Assembly: GCA_030252795.1 (NCBI GenBank)
Contig: CP127080.1
Span: 694,501 to 758,500, forward strand
Source of the DNA: Porticoccaceae bacterium LTM1
Lineage (GTDB): Bacteria > Pseudomonadota > Gammaproteobacteria > Pseudomonadales > Porticoccaceae
DNA length: 64,000 nucleotides
Direction: 5' to 3'
The notes beneath the pieces are model-generated. The model had not been told where the DNA came from, made no database searches, and saw only the letters and a program-made list of their open reading frames with translations. Shown one piece after another: positions 19,458-27,499 of this stretch. Numbering within the stretch: position 1 is the first letter of the stretch; the number at the start of each line of letters is the position of its first letter. The translations under genes were made by a program, and so were the position numbers.

Positions 19458-19643
19458 GTTGCGTTGCCTTATTTGTCTCAACCTAAAAAGAAGCAGTTTA
19501 CCTTTAACGGGTGAGCCCTGTCAGTGGTGTGCCCCGGCATTTTTTACGCAAACGCAAAAAGCGCCAGTGCATACGCACAGGCGCTCAGGATACAACAGCA
19601 GGGTAATGCTGGATGTTGCTTGTACTATGACCGCGAAGCGGTA

Positions 19644-19859
19644 TTAGTACATGCGAACGAATTTGCGGTTTTCGCGCTGAACCTTCTTGGCGTGACGCTT
19701 AACAGCGGCTGCAGCTTTACGCTTGCGAGCCCAAGTTGGCTTTTCGAAGAACTCACGACGACGAACCTCGGCGAGGATGCCGGCTTTTTCACAAGAGCGC
19801 TTGAAGCGACGCAGGGCGATGTCAAAGGGCTCGTTTTCTTTAACGCGAACTGATGGCAT
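19644..19859 (-). CDS. rpsU: 30S ribosomal protein S21
   Basis: 71-residue basic ribosomal protein of the small subunit. The start [20 protein letters not shown] is the invariant family N-terminus, so the longer open frame reaching 19958 is rejected. The C-terminal [18 protein letters not shown] is typical. It is the first gene of the rpsU-yqeY-dnaG-rpoD operon, with a good sigma-70 promoter at 19946-19974. A gap of about 185 bases to yqeY leaves room for the differential regulation known for this operon in other bacteria, though I see no clear terminator in it. Confidence 0.98.
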   Translation of the reverse strand: MPSVRVKENEPFDIALRRFKRSCEKAGILAEVRRREFFEKPTWARKRKAAAAVKRHAKKVQRENRKFVRMY

Positions 19860-19945
19860 GTAAACGTATCCTGTTGTATCAGTAATCTTTTTCGCACCTA
19901 CCGGCTCAATGGCCACTTTGGGTGCACTGGTATTAGAGGGCGCGT

Positions 19946-19974
19946 ATTCTAAACACAACCCTCGGTCATTGCAA
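19946..19974 (-). promoter_or_regulatory. Sigma-70 promoter for the rpsU operon
   Basis: Minus-strand TTGCAA (19969-19974), 17 bases, TAGAAT (19946-19951), about 87 bases upstream of the rpsU ATG. It lies in the divergent gap shared with tsaD. Confidence 0.72.
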
Positions 19975-20135
19975 AGCCTTTCTTGCTGTTACAATTTCCT
20001 GTCTGAATGAGTGTGGAATTACTGCTGTTCACACCTTTCTATAGTTAAATTGTGGCTCATTTGCGCTGGTTTTGCCTGCGACTGCCCTTTATCATCCTCA
20101 TTTTTCCCCCAAATTACCGAGGTGTCCCCCAGATC

Positions 20136-21167
20136 ATGCGCGTTTTAGGCATAGAAACCTCTTGTGACGAAACCGGTGTGGCGGTCTATGACAGTGTCAA
20201 AGGGCTGCTGGCACATCGACTGTACAGCCAGATTGAGGTGCATGCTGAATATGGTGGTGTAGTGCCCGAGCTGGCCTCCCGTGATCATGTACGTAAGATT
20301 CTGCCACTGATTCGCGAAGTATTGGCCGATGCCGACTGTGCCCAGGGGGATATAGACGGTATTGCCTATACCTCTGGTCCCGGGTTGATTGGAGCGCTGA
20401 TGGTGGGTGCCTGTGTGGGCCGCTCACTGGCTTACGCCTGGGGTATTCCTGCCATTGGGGTGCACCATATGGAAGGCCACCTGCTGGCACCCATGCTGGA
20501 GGCGGAGCCGCCAAAGTTTCCTTTTGTGGCACTGCTGGTTTCAGGTGGGCATACCCAGTTGGTGGATGTGCTCGGAATCGGCGAGTACGAACTGTTGGGA
20601 GAATCGGTGGACGATGCGGCGGGCGAGGCATTTGATAAGGCTGCGAAAATGCTCGACCTGGACTATCCGGGCGGCCCGCAGATAGCCAAGCTGGCCGAGC
20701 GCGGCGACCCAAAGCGTTTTAAATTCCCTCGGCCGATGACGGATCGCCCCGGACTGGAATTCAGTTTCTCCGGGCTAAAAACCTATACCCTCAACACCAT
20801 TGCCAGCCACAAGGGCGACGATGTGCTGCCGGATGAGCAGACCATGGCGGATATCGCCTGTGCCTTTCAGGAGGCTGTTGTGGATACCCTTGCCATTAAA
20901 TGCCGCCGTGCGCTGGAGCAGACCGGCCATAAAACCCTGGTTATTGCCGGCGGGGTTTCCGCCAATGTGCGACTGCGGGAAAAACTGGAAAGCTCACTCG
21001 CCAAAATTGGCGGCAAGGTGTTTTACGCACGTCATGAGTTTTGTACCGATAACGGTGCGATGATTGCCTATGCCGGCTGCCAGCGTCTGGCGGCCGGGCA
21101 AAGTGACGGTTTGGCGGTAAATACCATGCCGCGTTGGCCGTTGGATACATTGTCGGCGATTGATTGA
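20136..21167 (+). CDS. tsaD: tRNA N6-adenosine threonylcarbamoyltransferase TsaD
   Basis: 343-residue ASKHA-fold enzyme that transfers threonylcarbamoyl to A37 of ANN-reading tRNAs with TsaB and TsaE. The start [19 protein letters not shown] is the family N-terminus; 28 upstream codons are rejected. Metal ligands lie in VHHMEGH, nucleotide-binding segments include [10 protein letters not shown], the [11 protein letters not shown] and [11 protein letters not shown] motifs are present, and the C-terminus has [16 protein letters not shown] and [12 protein letters not shown]. It is divergent from rpsU as in many gammaproteobacteria. A GACGTNN-heptad element follows its stop codon. Confidence 0.98.
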   Translation: MRVLGIETSCDETGVAVYDSVKGLLAHRLYSQIEVHAEYGGVVPELASRDHVRKILPLIREVLADADCAQGDIDGIAYTSGPGLIGALMVGACVGRSLAYAWGIPAIGVHHMEGHLLAPMLEAEPPKFPFVALLVSGGHTQLVDVLGIGEYELLGESVDDAAGEAFDKAAKMLDLDYPGGPQIAKLAERGDPKRFKFPRPMTDRPGLEFSFSGLKTYTLNTIASHKGDDVLPDEQTMADIACAFQEAVVDTLAIKCRRALEQTGHKTLVIAGGVSANVRLREKLESSLAKIGGKVFYARHEFCTDNGAMIAYAGCQRLAAGQSDGLAVNTMPRWPLDTLSAID

Positions 21168-21176
21168 GTGGTGGTT

Positions 21177-21340
21177 GGTCGCACGTCGCACGTCTAACGT
21201 CGCACGCTTGGACCAAGCACCCGGTAGATAGATAATTTATTTATAAGAGATCCGTGCCAGTAGCAGCGAGTTGCGGGACGGAGCTCTGGCTGAGTTAACT
21301 GTGGTTTTAGCGTGCGACGTGCGACGTCAGACATGCGACC
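21177..21340. repeat. GACGTNN-heptad inverted element A (tsaD-folB gap)
   Basis: Left arm 21177-21207 (31 nt: GGTC, then NNACGTC heptads, then GCACGC) and right arm 21310-21340 (GCGTGC, GACGTGC, GACGTCA, GACATGC, GACC). The arms match as inverted repeats at 26 of 31 positions and enclose a 102-base spacer. Three further copies lie at 32594-32746, 36362-36525 and 37881-38035. Arms are conserved in length and ends, spacers are not. It is not a CRISPR: the repeat unit is seven bases with no spacers between units. Confidence 0.85.
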
Positions 21341-21357
21341 CAAAATCAAGGAATCCC

Positions 21358-21720
21358 ATGGATATTGTTTACATTCGCGATTTGCGCATCGACACCATTA
21401 TCGGCATCTACGATTGGGAGCGTGAGGTGCGCCAGACAGTGAGTCTGGACCTGGAGATGGCGTCGGATATTCGCAAGGCGGCGGCTACCGACGATATTCA
21501 ATACGCGCTCAATTACAAGGCAGTGTCCAAGCGCCTGATTGCTTTTGTGGAAGGCAGTGAATTTTTACTGGTTGAAACCATGGCCGAGCAGATCGCCAAT
21601 ATTGTAATGACCGAATTTGATGTGCCCTGGCTGAAGCTGCGATTGAGCAAGCCGGGCGCGGTGCGCGGTGCTCGTGATGTAGGCCTGATTATTGAACGCG
21701 GCAGTCGCCAGGGGCTGTAA
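21358..21720 (+). CDS. folB: Dihydroneopterin aldolase
   Basis: 120-residue enzyme of folate synthesis that splits dihydroneopterin to 6-hydroxymethyl-dihydropterin and glycolaldehyde. The start MDIVYIRDLRIDTIIGIYDW is typical; the longer frame back to 21271 runs through the heptad repeat and is rejected. It contains ALNYKAVSKRLIAFVEGSEF, the active-site region LVETMAEQIA and the C-terminal LRLSKPGAVRGARDVGLIIE. The stop codon is two bases before the folK ATG, so the two consecutive pathway steps are co-expressed. Confidence 0.96.
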   Translation: MDIVYIRDLRIDTIIGIYDWEREVRQTVSLDLEMASDIRKAAATDDIQYALNYKAVSKRLIAFVEGSEFLLVETMAEQIANIVMTEFDVPWLKLRLSKPGAVRGARDVGLIIERGSRQGL

Positions 21721-21722
21721 TC

Positions 21723-22256
21723 ATGTCGGCGGATGAAAAAGCGTTGGTATTTTTGAGTATTGGTAGCAATATCGACCGCCAACGCAATATTCAATCAGTA
21801 CTGGATCAGTTGGCTGGGCATTTTGGTGAGCTGGTTATCTCTTCTGTTTACGAGAGTGAAGCGGTCGGTTTTGAGGGCGATCCCTTTTACAACCTGGTGG
21901 TTGGTATTCACACAGACCTTTCGGTTGGCGCACTGTTTGAGAGTCTGCGTGATCTGGAGTACAGCCATGGTCGCTGCCGCAGTGGTGCGAAATTCAGTTC
22001 GCGAACTCTTGATGTAGATATCCTCACTTACGACCAGCAGGTAGGGGATATCGATGGCGTAGCACTGCCAAGGGCCGAGATTTTGTACAACGCATTTGTA
22101 TTGCAGCCATTGGCGGAGATTGCGCCGGAATTAAGCCATCCGGTGGAGAAAAAGACCTACCAGCAGCTGTGGAATGAATACGATAAAAACAAACAGAAGC
22201 TCTGGCCGGTGGACTTTGAGTGGTGTGGCGAGCTGATTTCCAGATGCTTGGGATAA
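21723..22256 (+). CDS. folK: 2-amino-4-hydroxy-6-hydroxymethyldihydropteridine pyrophosphokinase
   Basis: 177-residue HPPK that transfers pyrophosphate from ATP to 6-hydroxymethyl-dihydropterin, the step after FolB. It contains FLSIGSNIDRQRNIQSVLDQ, SSVYESEAVGF, FYNLVVGI, the catalytic R-[ST]-LDVDILTYD segment (SSRTLDVDILTYD) and a PLAEIAPELSHP end. It sits directly behind folB. The product length is normal for a stand-alone HPPK. Confidence 0.95.
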   Translation: MSADEKALVFLSIGSNIDRQRNIQSVLDQLAGHFGELVISSVYESEAVGFEGDPFYNLVVGIHTDLSVGALFESLRDLEYSHGRCRSGAKFSSRTLDVDILTYDQQVGDIDGVALPRAEILYNAFVLQPLAEIAPELSHPVEKKTYQQLWNEYDKNKQKLWPVDFEWCGELISRCLG

Positions 22257-22260
22257 TTTA

Positions 22261-22350
22261 AGTTGGGTTGATGCTGCGCACGGCGCACCCTACGACAGTT
22301 GGTGGCAGAAGCCGCGCCCGCAATATTTGTACCTCTGGAGGCGGCTTCAG
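22261..22350. repeat. REP-like intergenic repeat between convergent folK and SIMPL gene
   Basis: Contains gcgcacggcgcaccctac (compare gtgcgcggcacaccctac near 23256) and inverted GAAGCCGC/GCGGCTTC arms at 22308-22315 and 22341-22348. It lies between the stop codons of convergent genes and may double as a terminator. Confidence 0.5.
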
Positions 22351-22388
22351 TTGCGACTTGTTTTAGAGCATTAATGATATAAAGAGCG

Positions 22389-23144
22389 CTATTTATCCAG
22401 AATCTCAAAGAAGATTGCACTGTTTGCATAGAAAGTCATTTCGCCAAACTTTAATGGCTCGTCATGACGAGTTTTAGAGGACTCTGAGCCCAGCATTCGG
22501 CTGCCTGTAAGAACAATTTCTTCCACTTCATCATATCTTCTTGCTCGATGTGAATCGTTATAGCTGTTAATTCCTACAACTTTTAATATGATGCCGAGCT
22601 CTTTTTCGTAGATGGCTTTTTTGCTCATGACGTCTGCAAGCGCCTCGGCTAATAGTTGACGCTTAATCTCGGCCTTATTGCTCAGCTCGTACTCGATTTT
22701 ACCCAGTGATATTTCAGGGTGGATATCCACAAGTAACGCTACGGCTTCAAATTGAGAGGAGGTGGTGACCGATACTTTAATTGTATTGATGCTCGAAAAG
22801 CTGGATGGCCGGCTGGAAAAGATGCCAAATTCAGGGGAAGTAGAGAAGTTGTCTGTTTGAATGTCTTTCTGGGGTATTCCTGCCTGAGAGAGTGTGGTGA
22901 TTACTTTTTGGCGAATTTCGGTATTTTCGGTAAGTGCTTGCTCCATTTTCTTTGCTTCTGTGCGAATTATTATCGCGATCTTCGCAATGTCTGATTCAAC
23001 AGTTCGATCAGCATTACCATAGAGAGTAATCTTGGGGGTTTCCGGATAAAAGTGGTTTTTGAGTTCTTCCGGTGTGCCACGCATTTCGGTGGCGTAGCTG
23101 TTTATGGTGCAGATGATCAGAAATAGTGAGGTAATTATTTTCAT
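22389..23144 (-). CDS. SIMPL-domain (YggE/DUF541-like) periplasmic protein with a TonB-box-like loop
   Basis: 251-residue exported protein. The signal peptide (1-19, MKIITSLFLIICTINSYAT) is followed by one SIMPL domain: ITLYGNADRTVESDIAKIAI, then LSQAGIPQKDIQTDNFSTSP, then the variable C-terminal part. YggE-like proteins are periplasmic and linked to stress, without a firm molecular function. Odd feature: residues 208-216 read EEIVLTGSR (22497-22523), which copies the TonB-box plus plug entry of receptors such as IEEIVVTG in the receptor at 7017. It sits in the loop before the last strand. Convergent with folK, with REP-like repeats on both sides. Confidence 0.85.
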   Translation of the reverse strand: MKIITSLFLIICTINSYATEMRGTPEELKNHFYPETPKITLYGNADRTVESDIAKIAIIIRTEAKKMEQALTENTEIRQKVITTLSQAGIPQKDIQTDNFSTSPEFGIFSSRPSSFSSINTIKVSVTTSSQFEAVALLVDIHPEISLGKIEYELSNKAEIKRQLLAEALADVMSKKAIYEKELGIILKVVGINSYNDSHRARRYDEVEEIVLTGSRMLGSESSKTRHDEPLKFGEMTFYANSAIFFEILDK

Positions 23145-23247
23145 GGCAAGCTCCGTTTGGCAGTGACTATTAGTGAGGTGACATTACCTCGAATAGTGAC
23201 AGTTTCCAAGCGTAGCAGCGGTGAAGAAAGAACTCAGTGGACAAGAT

Positions 23248-23344
23248 CGGTGGTGTGCGCGGCACACCCTACAGGTAAATAGGGGACCGCGGCTGAAACC
23301 GCTCCTGCAACAGTCTTATCTGTAAGGGCGACTTCAGCCGCGAA
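23248..23344. repeat. REP-like inverted pair between SIMPL gene and hsp20
   Basis: gtgcgcggcacaccctac near 23256, then cgcggctgaaaccgctcct (23288-23306) facing a partly complementary gcgacttcagccgcg (23328-23342). Same family as 14874-14901. It lies just downstream of the hsp20 stop codon on that gene's strand. Confidence 0.55.
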
Positions 23345-23365
23345 CGATTAGTAAATCAGCAACTT

Positions 23366-23794
23366 TTACTGAACTTCAATTCGACGCTGAACTGGTGTTG
23401 GCTCTTTCCGTTTGGGAGCTGTCAGTTTCAAGACGCCATTTTCAAAAGTGGCACTGATATCCTCTTCATGGATGCCCTCGCCGAGGTTAAAGGTGCGCAT
23501 AAACTTACCGTAACGTCTTTCGCTGCGAATGACGCGACCTTTGTCTTCCTCTTTTTCCTCCTGGGAGGTTTCGGCTTCCAGAGTGAGGATGCCTTGCTCC
23601 AGAGTGATGTGAATATCTTCTTTTTTTACGCCCGGTAATTCAGCGCTGATTTCGTAGTGGTCGTCCTGTTCATGAACGTCTACGCGCGGTGAAAAGAACG
23701 TGTTTGACTGATCGGTCTGGCGGCGCGATGGCGACCAAAAGTGCTCAAAAAACTTGTCCAGATCGAAAAAGTCGTCTCTAGGAACCAATGTCAT
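23366..23794 (-). CDS. Hsp20/alpha-crystallin small heat shock protein
   Basis: 142-residue ATP-independent holdase chaperone. The start MTLVPRDDFFDLDKFFEHFW is chosen because AGGAGGTGT precedes this ATG; 13 codons of the longer frame have no such support. The alpha-crystallin domain spans about 38-135: PRVDVHEQDDHYEISAELPG, VKKEDIHITLEQGILTLEAE, RRYGKFMRTFNL and the signature FENGVLKLTAPK. The C-terminal PVQRRIEVQ holds the usual I-x-V-type tail. A promoter was not resolved. Confidence 0.95.
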   Translation of the reverse strand: MTLVPRDDFFDLDKFFEHFWSPSRRQTDQSNTFFSPRVDVHEQDDHYEISAELPGVKKEDIHITLEQGILTLEAETSQEEKEEDKGRVIRSERRYGKFMRTFNLGEGIHEEDISATFENGVLKLTAPKRKEPTPVQRRIEVQ

Positions 23795-23952
23795 AATTAC
23801 ACCTCCTGTTAGGTCGAAGACATAACGATTCATTGCTTTGCACTAAATAAATAGGTGTGATTAAAGCAATTTCAAGGGGGTGAAAAGTGACCAGATTTGT
23901 GTGTTTGATCTCGATCAAACGCAGTTGATTTTGACGTAATTGAAGGGAACTT

Positions 23953-24699
23953 TTAGCAGCTTCGCCCACCATCCACGGAAATGACCTGGCCTGTTATATA
24001 GCTGGCAGAGCGAGCCAGAAATCGGACGGCTTGAGCGATATCTTCCGGCGAGCCGGGTCGGTTTAATGGCACTTTAGCGAGGATTTTTTGTTTTTGCTGC
24101 TCGGTTAATTCGGCAGCATTTTCTGGCCACATAATGGCGCCGGGAGCAATGCCATTCACACGAACATCTGGAGCCAGTTCCTTTGCAAGAGTTTTGGTCA
24201 TCATGCGGTTGCCAGCTTTGGCAATACAGTAAATTGAGTGTTCAGCCAACGGCTGATCGCCATGAATATCTGCAATATTAATGATGCATCCGCGATGTTC
24301 GCGAAGTGGTTCGGCCAGCGCCTGGCAGAGGAAAAAGGGGCCTTTTAAGTTGCTGCCAATCAGGTTGTCCCACTGTTCGAGATTCGCTTCGCGAAGAGGC
24401 GTAGGGTAGAAGCTTGAGGCGTTGTTCACCAGCAGGTCGAGTCGCTGCCATTGATTTTTGCTGGCATCAGCCAGTTGTTGAACAGAGGAAATATCGGTGA
24501 GATCCGCCTGCAATGTCGCCACGGAATTGGTCCGTACCGCATTTAACTTTTTCGCCAGAGCATTTGCTTCACTGGCTGATCCCCGATAATGAAGAATCAG
24601 GTTGTAACCATCACGATGCAGGGTTTCTGCAATGCATGCGCCAATACGACGTGCTGCACCGGTAATCAGCGCCACGGGTGAATCAGTTTGAGGATTCAT
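23953..24699 (-). CDS. FolM-like pteridine reductase (short-chain dehydrogenase)
   Basis: 248-residue SDR. The cofactor motif is TGAARRIG, with Arg in the third position as in pteridine reductases of the PTR1/FolM group rather than ordinary SDRs. NNAS follows the Rossmann core, Ser/Tyr/Lys catalytic residues include YCIAK, and the end is SYITGQVISVDGGRS. NADPH-dependent reduction of dihydropterins or dihydrofolate is the likely reaction, fitting the nearby folB-folK genes. It overlaps the 3' end of cca by 17 bases, so the two are translationally linked. Confidence 0.85.
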   Translation of the reverse strand: MNPQTDSPVALITGAARRIGACIAETLHRDGYNLILHYRGSASEANALAKKLNAVRTNSVATLQADLTDISSVQQLADASKNQWQRLDLLVNNASSFYPTPLREANLEQWDNLIGSNLKGPFFLCQALAEPLREHRGCIINIADIHGDQPLAEHSIYCIAKAGNRMMTKTLAKELAPDVRVNGIAPGAIMWPENAAELTEQQKQKILAKVPLNRPGSPEDIAQAVRFLARSASYITGQVISVDGGRSC

Positions 24700-25918
24700 G
24701 CTGCTCCTTGGCGGTTGCGATCATCTCCAGACGGCGTTGATCAAGTGCTTCGCCAATGGCGGCACCTTGAAGGCCTTGTTCAATAAATTCGGCGGCACTG
24801 ATGGTGCCAATCTTTTGGAATAACTCGTGCAGCCATTTGCCGCTTGGGTACGCCCGATCCTCAAGACCGGTTCTACCGCGGGCATCCGCTTCGCAGCACA
24901 GCACAAAGTCCCTGACCAAATCCGGACGGCGGAAAGCGTCGAGGTTTTTTGCCAGTTTTAACAGGGTGGCGGGGCGCAACAAGAGTGCTTTGTGGCACAA
25001 CAGGTGATAGTTCGTCACTTTTACCGCCAGTTCTCGATGACGATTAGGCACTTTTATGCGATCACAGAGTGCTTCCACCAGTGGTACGCCGCGGGACTCA
25101 TGGTCTATATGGCGAGGCAGGACATCGCTGGGGGTAGTTGCCTTGCCGAGATCGTGTACCAGTACCGCAAAGCGAATTGCGGTGTCATCTGTCAGTTTGG
25201 CGGCCTGCTGAAGACTCATCAAGGTATGAATACCGGTATCCACTTCGGGGTGGTAATCGGCGCGCTGTGGCACGCCAAACAGGGCGTCCACTTCCGGGAA
25301 AATTACCGGCAGGGCGCCGCAGTCGCGAAGTACCTGAATGTAAATGTGTGGCGAGCGTTCGCCCAATGCACGCTCGGTCTCTTTCCATATTCGCTCAGCG
25401 GTGAGGGCCTGAAGTTCATTGCCTGCTGACAGCTGTTGCATCAAGGCCAGAGTCTCAGGGGCGACGGTAAACCCTAAATGGTGGTAACGGGCGGCAAAAC
25501 GAGCCACCCGCAATACCCGCAGTGGGTCTTCAGCAAAAGCGTCGGAGACGTGCCGCAGGATTTTATTGTCGATATCCCGCTTGCCGTTATAAGGGTCCAC
25601 CAGGTTGCCGTTTTCGTCTTCTGCAATGGCATTGATGGTCAGGTCGCGACGCTCCAGATCGTCTTCCAGTGTGACGTCGGGAGCTGCGTGGAAATGAAAA
25701 CCGGTATAGCCGGGGGCCGTTTTTCGCTCGGTACGAGCCAGGGCATATTCTTCACCGGTTTTCGGATGCAGAAATACAGGAAAGTCATTGCCGACCGGTT
25801 TAAAGCCTTGTTCCAGTAGCTCTTCCGGCGTGCCGCCAACAACCACCCAGTCCCTTTCGTGAAAGGGGTAGCCCAATAATTTATCGCGAACCGCGCCGCC
25901 TACCAGGTAGATTTTCAT
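24683..25918 (-). CDS. cca: CCA-adding tRNA nucleotidyltransferase
   Basis: 411-residue class II enzyme that builds or repairs the 3' CCA of tRNAs. The start MKIYLVGGAVRDKLLGYPFH matches the family; 21 upstream codons are rejected. The catalytic head contains ERDWVVVGGTPEELL, RRDLTINAIA and the RVLRVARFAARY neck, followed by a C-terminal HD phosphohydrolase domain (VLVHDLGKATTP, PRHIDHESRGVPLVE) as in the E. coli type. The stop codon lies inside the downstream pteridine reductase gene. Upstream is a divergent lipoprotein gene. Confidence 0.97.
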   Translation of the reverse strand: MKIYLVGGAVRDKLLGYPFHERDWVVVGGTPEELLEQGFKPVGNDFPVFLHPKTGEEYALARTERKTAPGYTGFHFHAAPDVTLEDDLERRDLTINAIAEDENGNLVDPYNGKRDIDNKILRHVSDAFAEDPLRVLRVARFAARYHHLGFTVAPETLALMQQLSAGNELQALTAERIWKETERALGERSPHIYIQVLRDCGALPVIFPEVDALFGVPQRADYHPEVDTGIHTLMSLQQAAKLTDDTAIRFAVLVHDLGKATTPSDVLPRHIDHESRGVPLVEALCDRIKVPNRHRELAVKVTNYHLLCHKALLLRPATLLKLAKNLDAFRRPDLVRDFVLCCEADARGRTGLEDRAYPSGKWLHELFQKIGTISAAEFIEQGLQGAAIGEALDQRRLEMIATAKEQHESSN

Positions 25919-26033
25919 GGTTGTTATTCTACGAGCAGTTGTTGAAAGGCGAAACCCGTAGTCCACAAAATGTTTTGACAACTGAAAATGATCTCGCCAT
26001 ATTTTGCTAAATCGCTAAGGAGAGGTAGGTAAA

Positions 26034-26849
26034 ATGATAAGAGCAGGATGTATTTCTTTGTTGATTGTGATGCTGTCTGGTTGTGGAATTATCGGGCAGC
26101 AAAAATATCAAAGCGCCAGCCTGGTGGACTATCTGTACCCTGATAAAAACGCACCACTCATCGAGCCTTCAATACCGACATTAAAAGTTCCCACCCGAGT
26201 CGGCATCGCCTTTGTCCCGGGCAATCGACACAATGGTTTAACCGAGCAAAGTAAAAACCAGATATTGAAACAGGTGTCTGAGCATTTTTCCGAGTACAAG
26301 TTTGTAGATCGAATTGAGGAGATACCGTCTGCTTATATTAGACCCGGTGGCGGCTTTGAGAACCTCGATCAACTTCGGCGTTTATTTGGGATCGACTTGA
26401 TTGCACTTGTTTCTTACGACCAGCATCAATTTACAGATGAAGGGTTTGCCAGCCTGACTTATTGGACCATCGTCGGTGCTTATGTGGTTCCAGGTGAAAA
26501 GAACAGTACTCATACCCTGATGGACACAGTGGTTTACGACATAAACAGTCGAAGCCTGTTATTTCGCGCGCCGGGAGTAAGTCAGGTAAAAAGCAGTTCG
26601 ACACTGGTGAACCTGTCTGAACAACAACGACTGGATAGTGGCGAGGGCTTTGACATTGCCAGTAAAGATATGATCCTTAGTCTGGATAAAGAGCTTTCTG
26701 AGTTCCGTGAGCGAATCAAGCAGCAACCAGAAGATGTGAAGGTGGAATACCGCTCCGGCTATTCTGGCGGTGGCAGTATGGATCTCGGTTGGATAGCTCT
26801 GCTGCTAATAATTGGAGTTGCAGGGATTCGTGCCAAGCGCAGCCAATAA
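26034..26849 (+). CDS. Rhombotarget lipoprotein with GlyGly-CTERM sorting signal
   Basis: 271-residue lipoprotein with lipobox LSGC (C17). The body contains GIAFVPGNRH, FLGIDLIAL-type segments and YWTIVGAYVVPGEKNSTHTL. The C-terminus is a sorting tail of the GlyGly-CTERM type: SGYSGGGSMDLGWIALLLII, a membrane helix, then a basic end (RAKRSQ). It is directly followed by, and overlaps, a rhombosortase gene, the known partner arrangement for rhombotarget lipoproteins. The tail is probably cleaved after export and the protein passed to the cell surface or outer membrane. Confidence 0.88.
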   Translation: MIRAGCISLLIVMLSGCGIIGQQKYQSASLVDYLYPDKNAPLIEPSIPTLKVPTRVGIAFVPGNRHNGLTEQSKNQILKQVSEHFSEYKFVDRIEEIPSAYIRPGGGFENLDQLRRLFGIDLIALVSYDQHQFTDEGFASLTYWTIVGAYVVPGEKNSTHTLMDTVVYDINSRSLLFRAPGVSQVKSSSTLVNLSEQQRLDSGEGFDIASKDMILSLDKELSEFRERIKQQPEDVKVEYRSGYSGGGSMDLGWIALLLIIGVAGIRAKRSQ

Positions 26850-27441
26850 ATACGGACGCAAGCAGCTCTATATAGGGCTCTGTGTTTTAGCTGGATCTTT
26901 GATTTGCTGGCTGCTCGGGCTGGAAGGGTGGTTGCTGTTTGATCGGGAGCTGATTGGTGACGGTCAATGGTACCGGCTGGTTACGGGCCATTTGGCGCAT
27001 TTTAGCGATATGCATTTGTGGGCCAATGTAGCTGTATTTTGTGTGGCTTTGCTATTTTGCTATCGACTGGGTGACCATCATTTTGGCTGGGTAGTGCTGT
27101 TATCGATGGTAGTGATCACTGCGATGTTGTGGTTTTTTCAGTCAAAGTTGCAGGTTTATGGTGGGTTGTCGGGTGTGGTCAGTGCACTGGTTGGCTGGCT
27201 TGCCGTCTGCCTGGTTCGATTACCGCATACTGTACTGGTGGGCTGGCTGCTACTGTCATCGCTGATCATAAAAATAGGCTTGGAGCTGTTTCTGGAGTCA
27301 GCTCGCAGTCCATTTTTGCCTGAGGGGGTTGATTCAGTGCCAGCGGCTCATGCAGCTGGCTTAATTGCGGCGGTGATTTATTTTTTCGGCTTGTGGGTTT
27401 GTCGCAGGGTTTCTATTCCAATTAGTGTCGACAGTCCCTGA
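26830..27441 (+). CDS. rrtA: Rhombosortase (rhomboid-family intramembrane protease)
   Basis: 203-residue rhomboid-fold membrane protease dedicated to GlyGly-CTERM proteins. Six hydrophobic segments are visible. The catalytic serine lies in YGGLSGVVSAL and the histidine in PAAHAAGLIAA; GHLAHFSDMHLWANV is the typical early loop and helix. GTG at 26830 with a GGGA-containing site ahead is preferred to the TTG at 26812; either way the start lies inside the preceding lipoprotein gene. Fused order substrate-protease suggests dedicated processing, though the protease may act on other GlyGly-CTERM proteins elsewhere in the genome. Confidence 0.9.
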   Translation: MPSAANKYGRKQLYIGLCVLAGSLICWLLGLEGWLLFDRELIGDGQWYRLVTGHLAHFSDMHLWANVAVFCVALLFCYRLGDHHFGWVVLLSMVVITAMLWFFQSKLQVYGGLSGVVSALVGWLAVCLVRLPHTVLVGWLLLSSLIIKIGLELFLESARSPFLPEGVDSVPAAHAAGLIAAVIYFFGLWVCRRVSIPISVDSP

Positions 27442-27459
27442 GACTCATGTTACTCAATA

Positions 27460-27492
27460 GAGGTATCGCAGATGTTGAGTCTGCGATACCTC
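27460..27492. terminator. Hairpin between convergent rhombosortase and chemoreceptor genes
   Basis: Perfect 13-pair stem GAGGTATCGCAGA / TCTGCGATACCTC with a seven-base loop, in the 58-base gap between two stop codons. No long T run follows, so it may terminate weakly or protect both 3' ends. Confidence 0.65.
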
Positions 27493-27499
27493 ACAGAAA

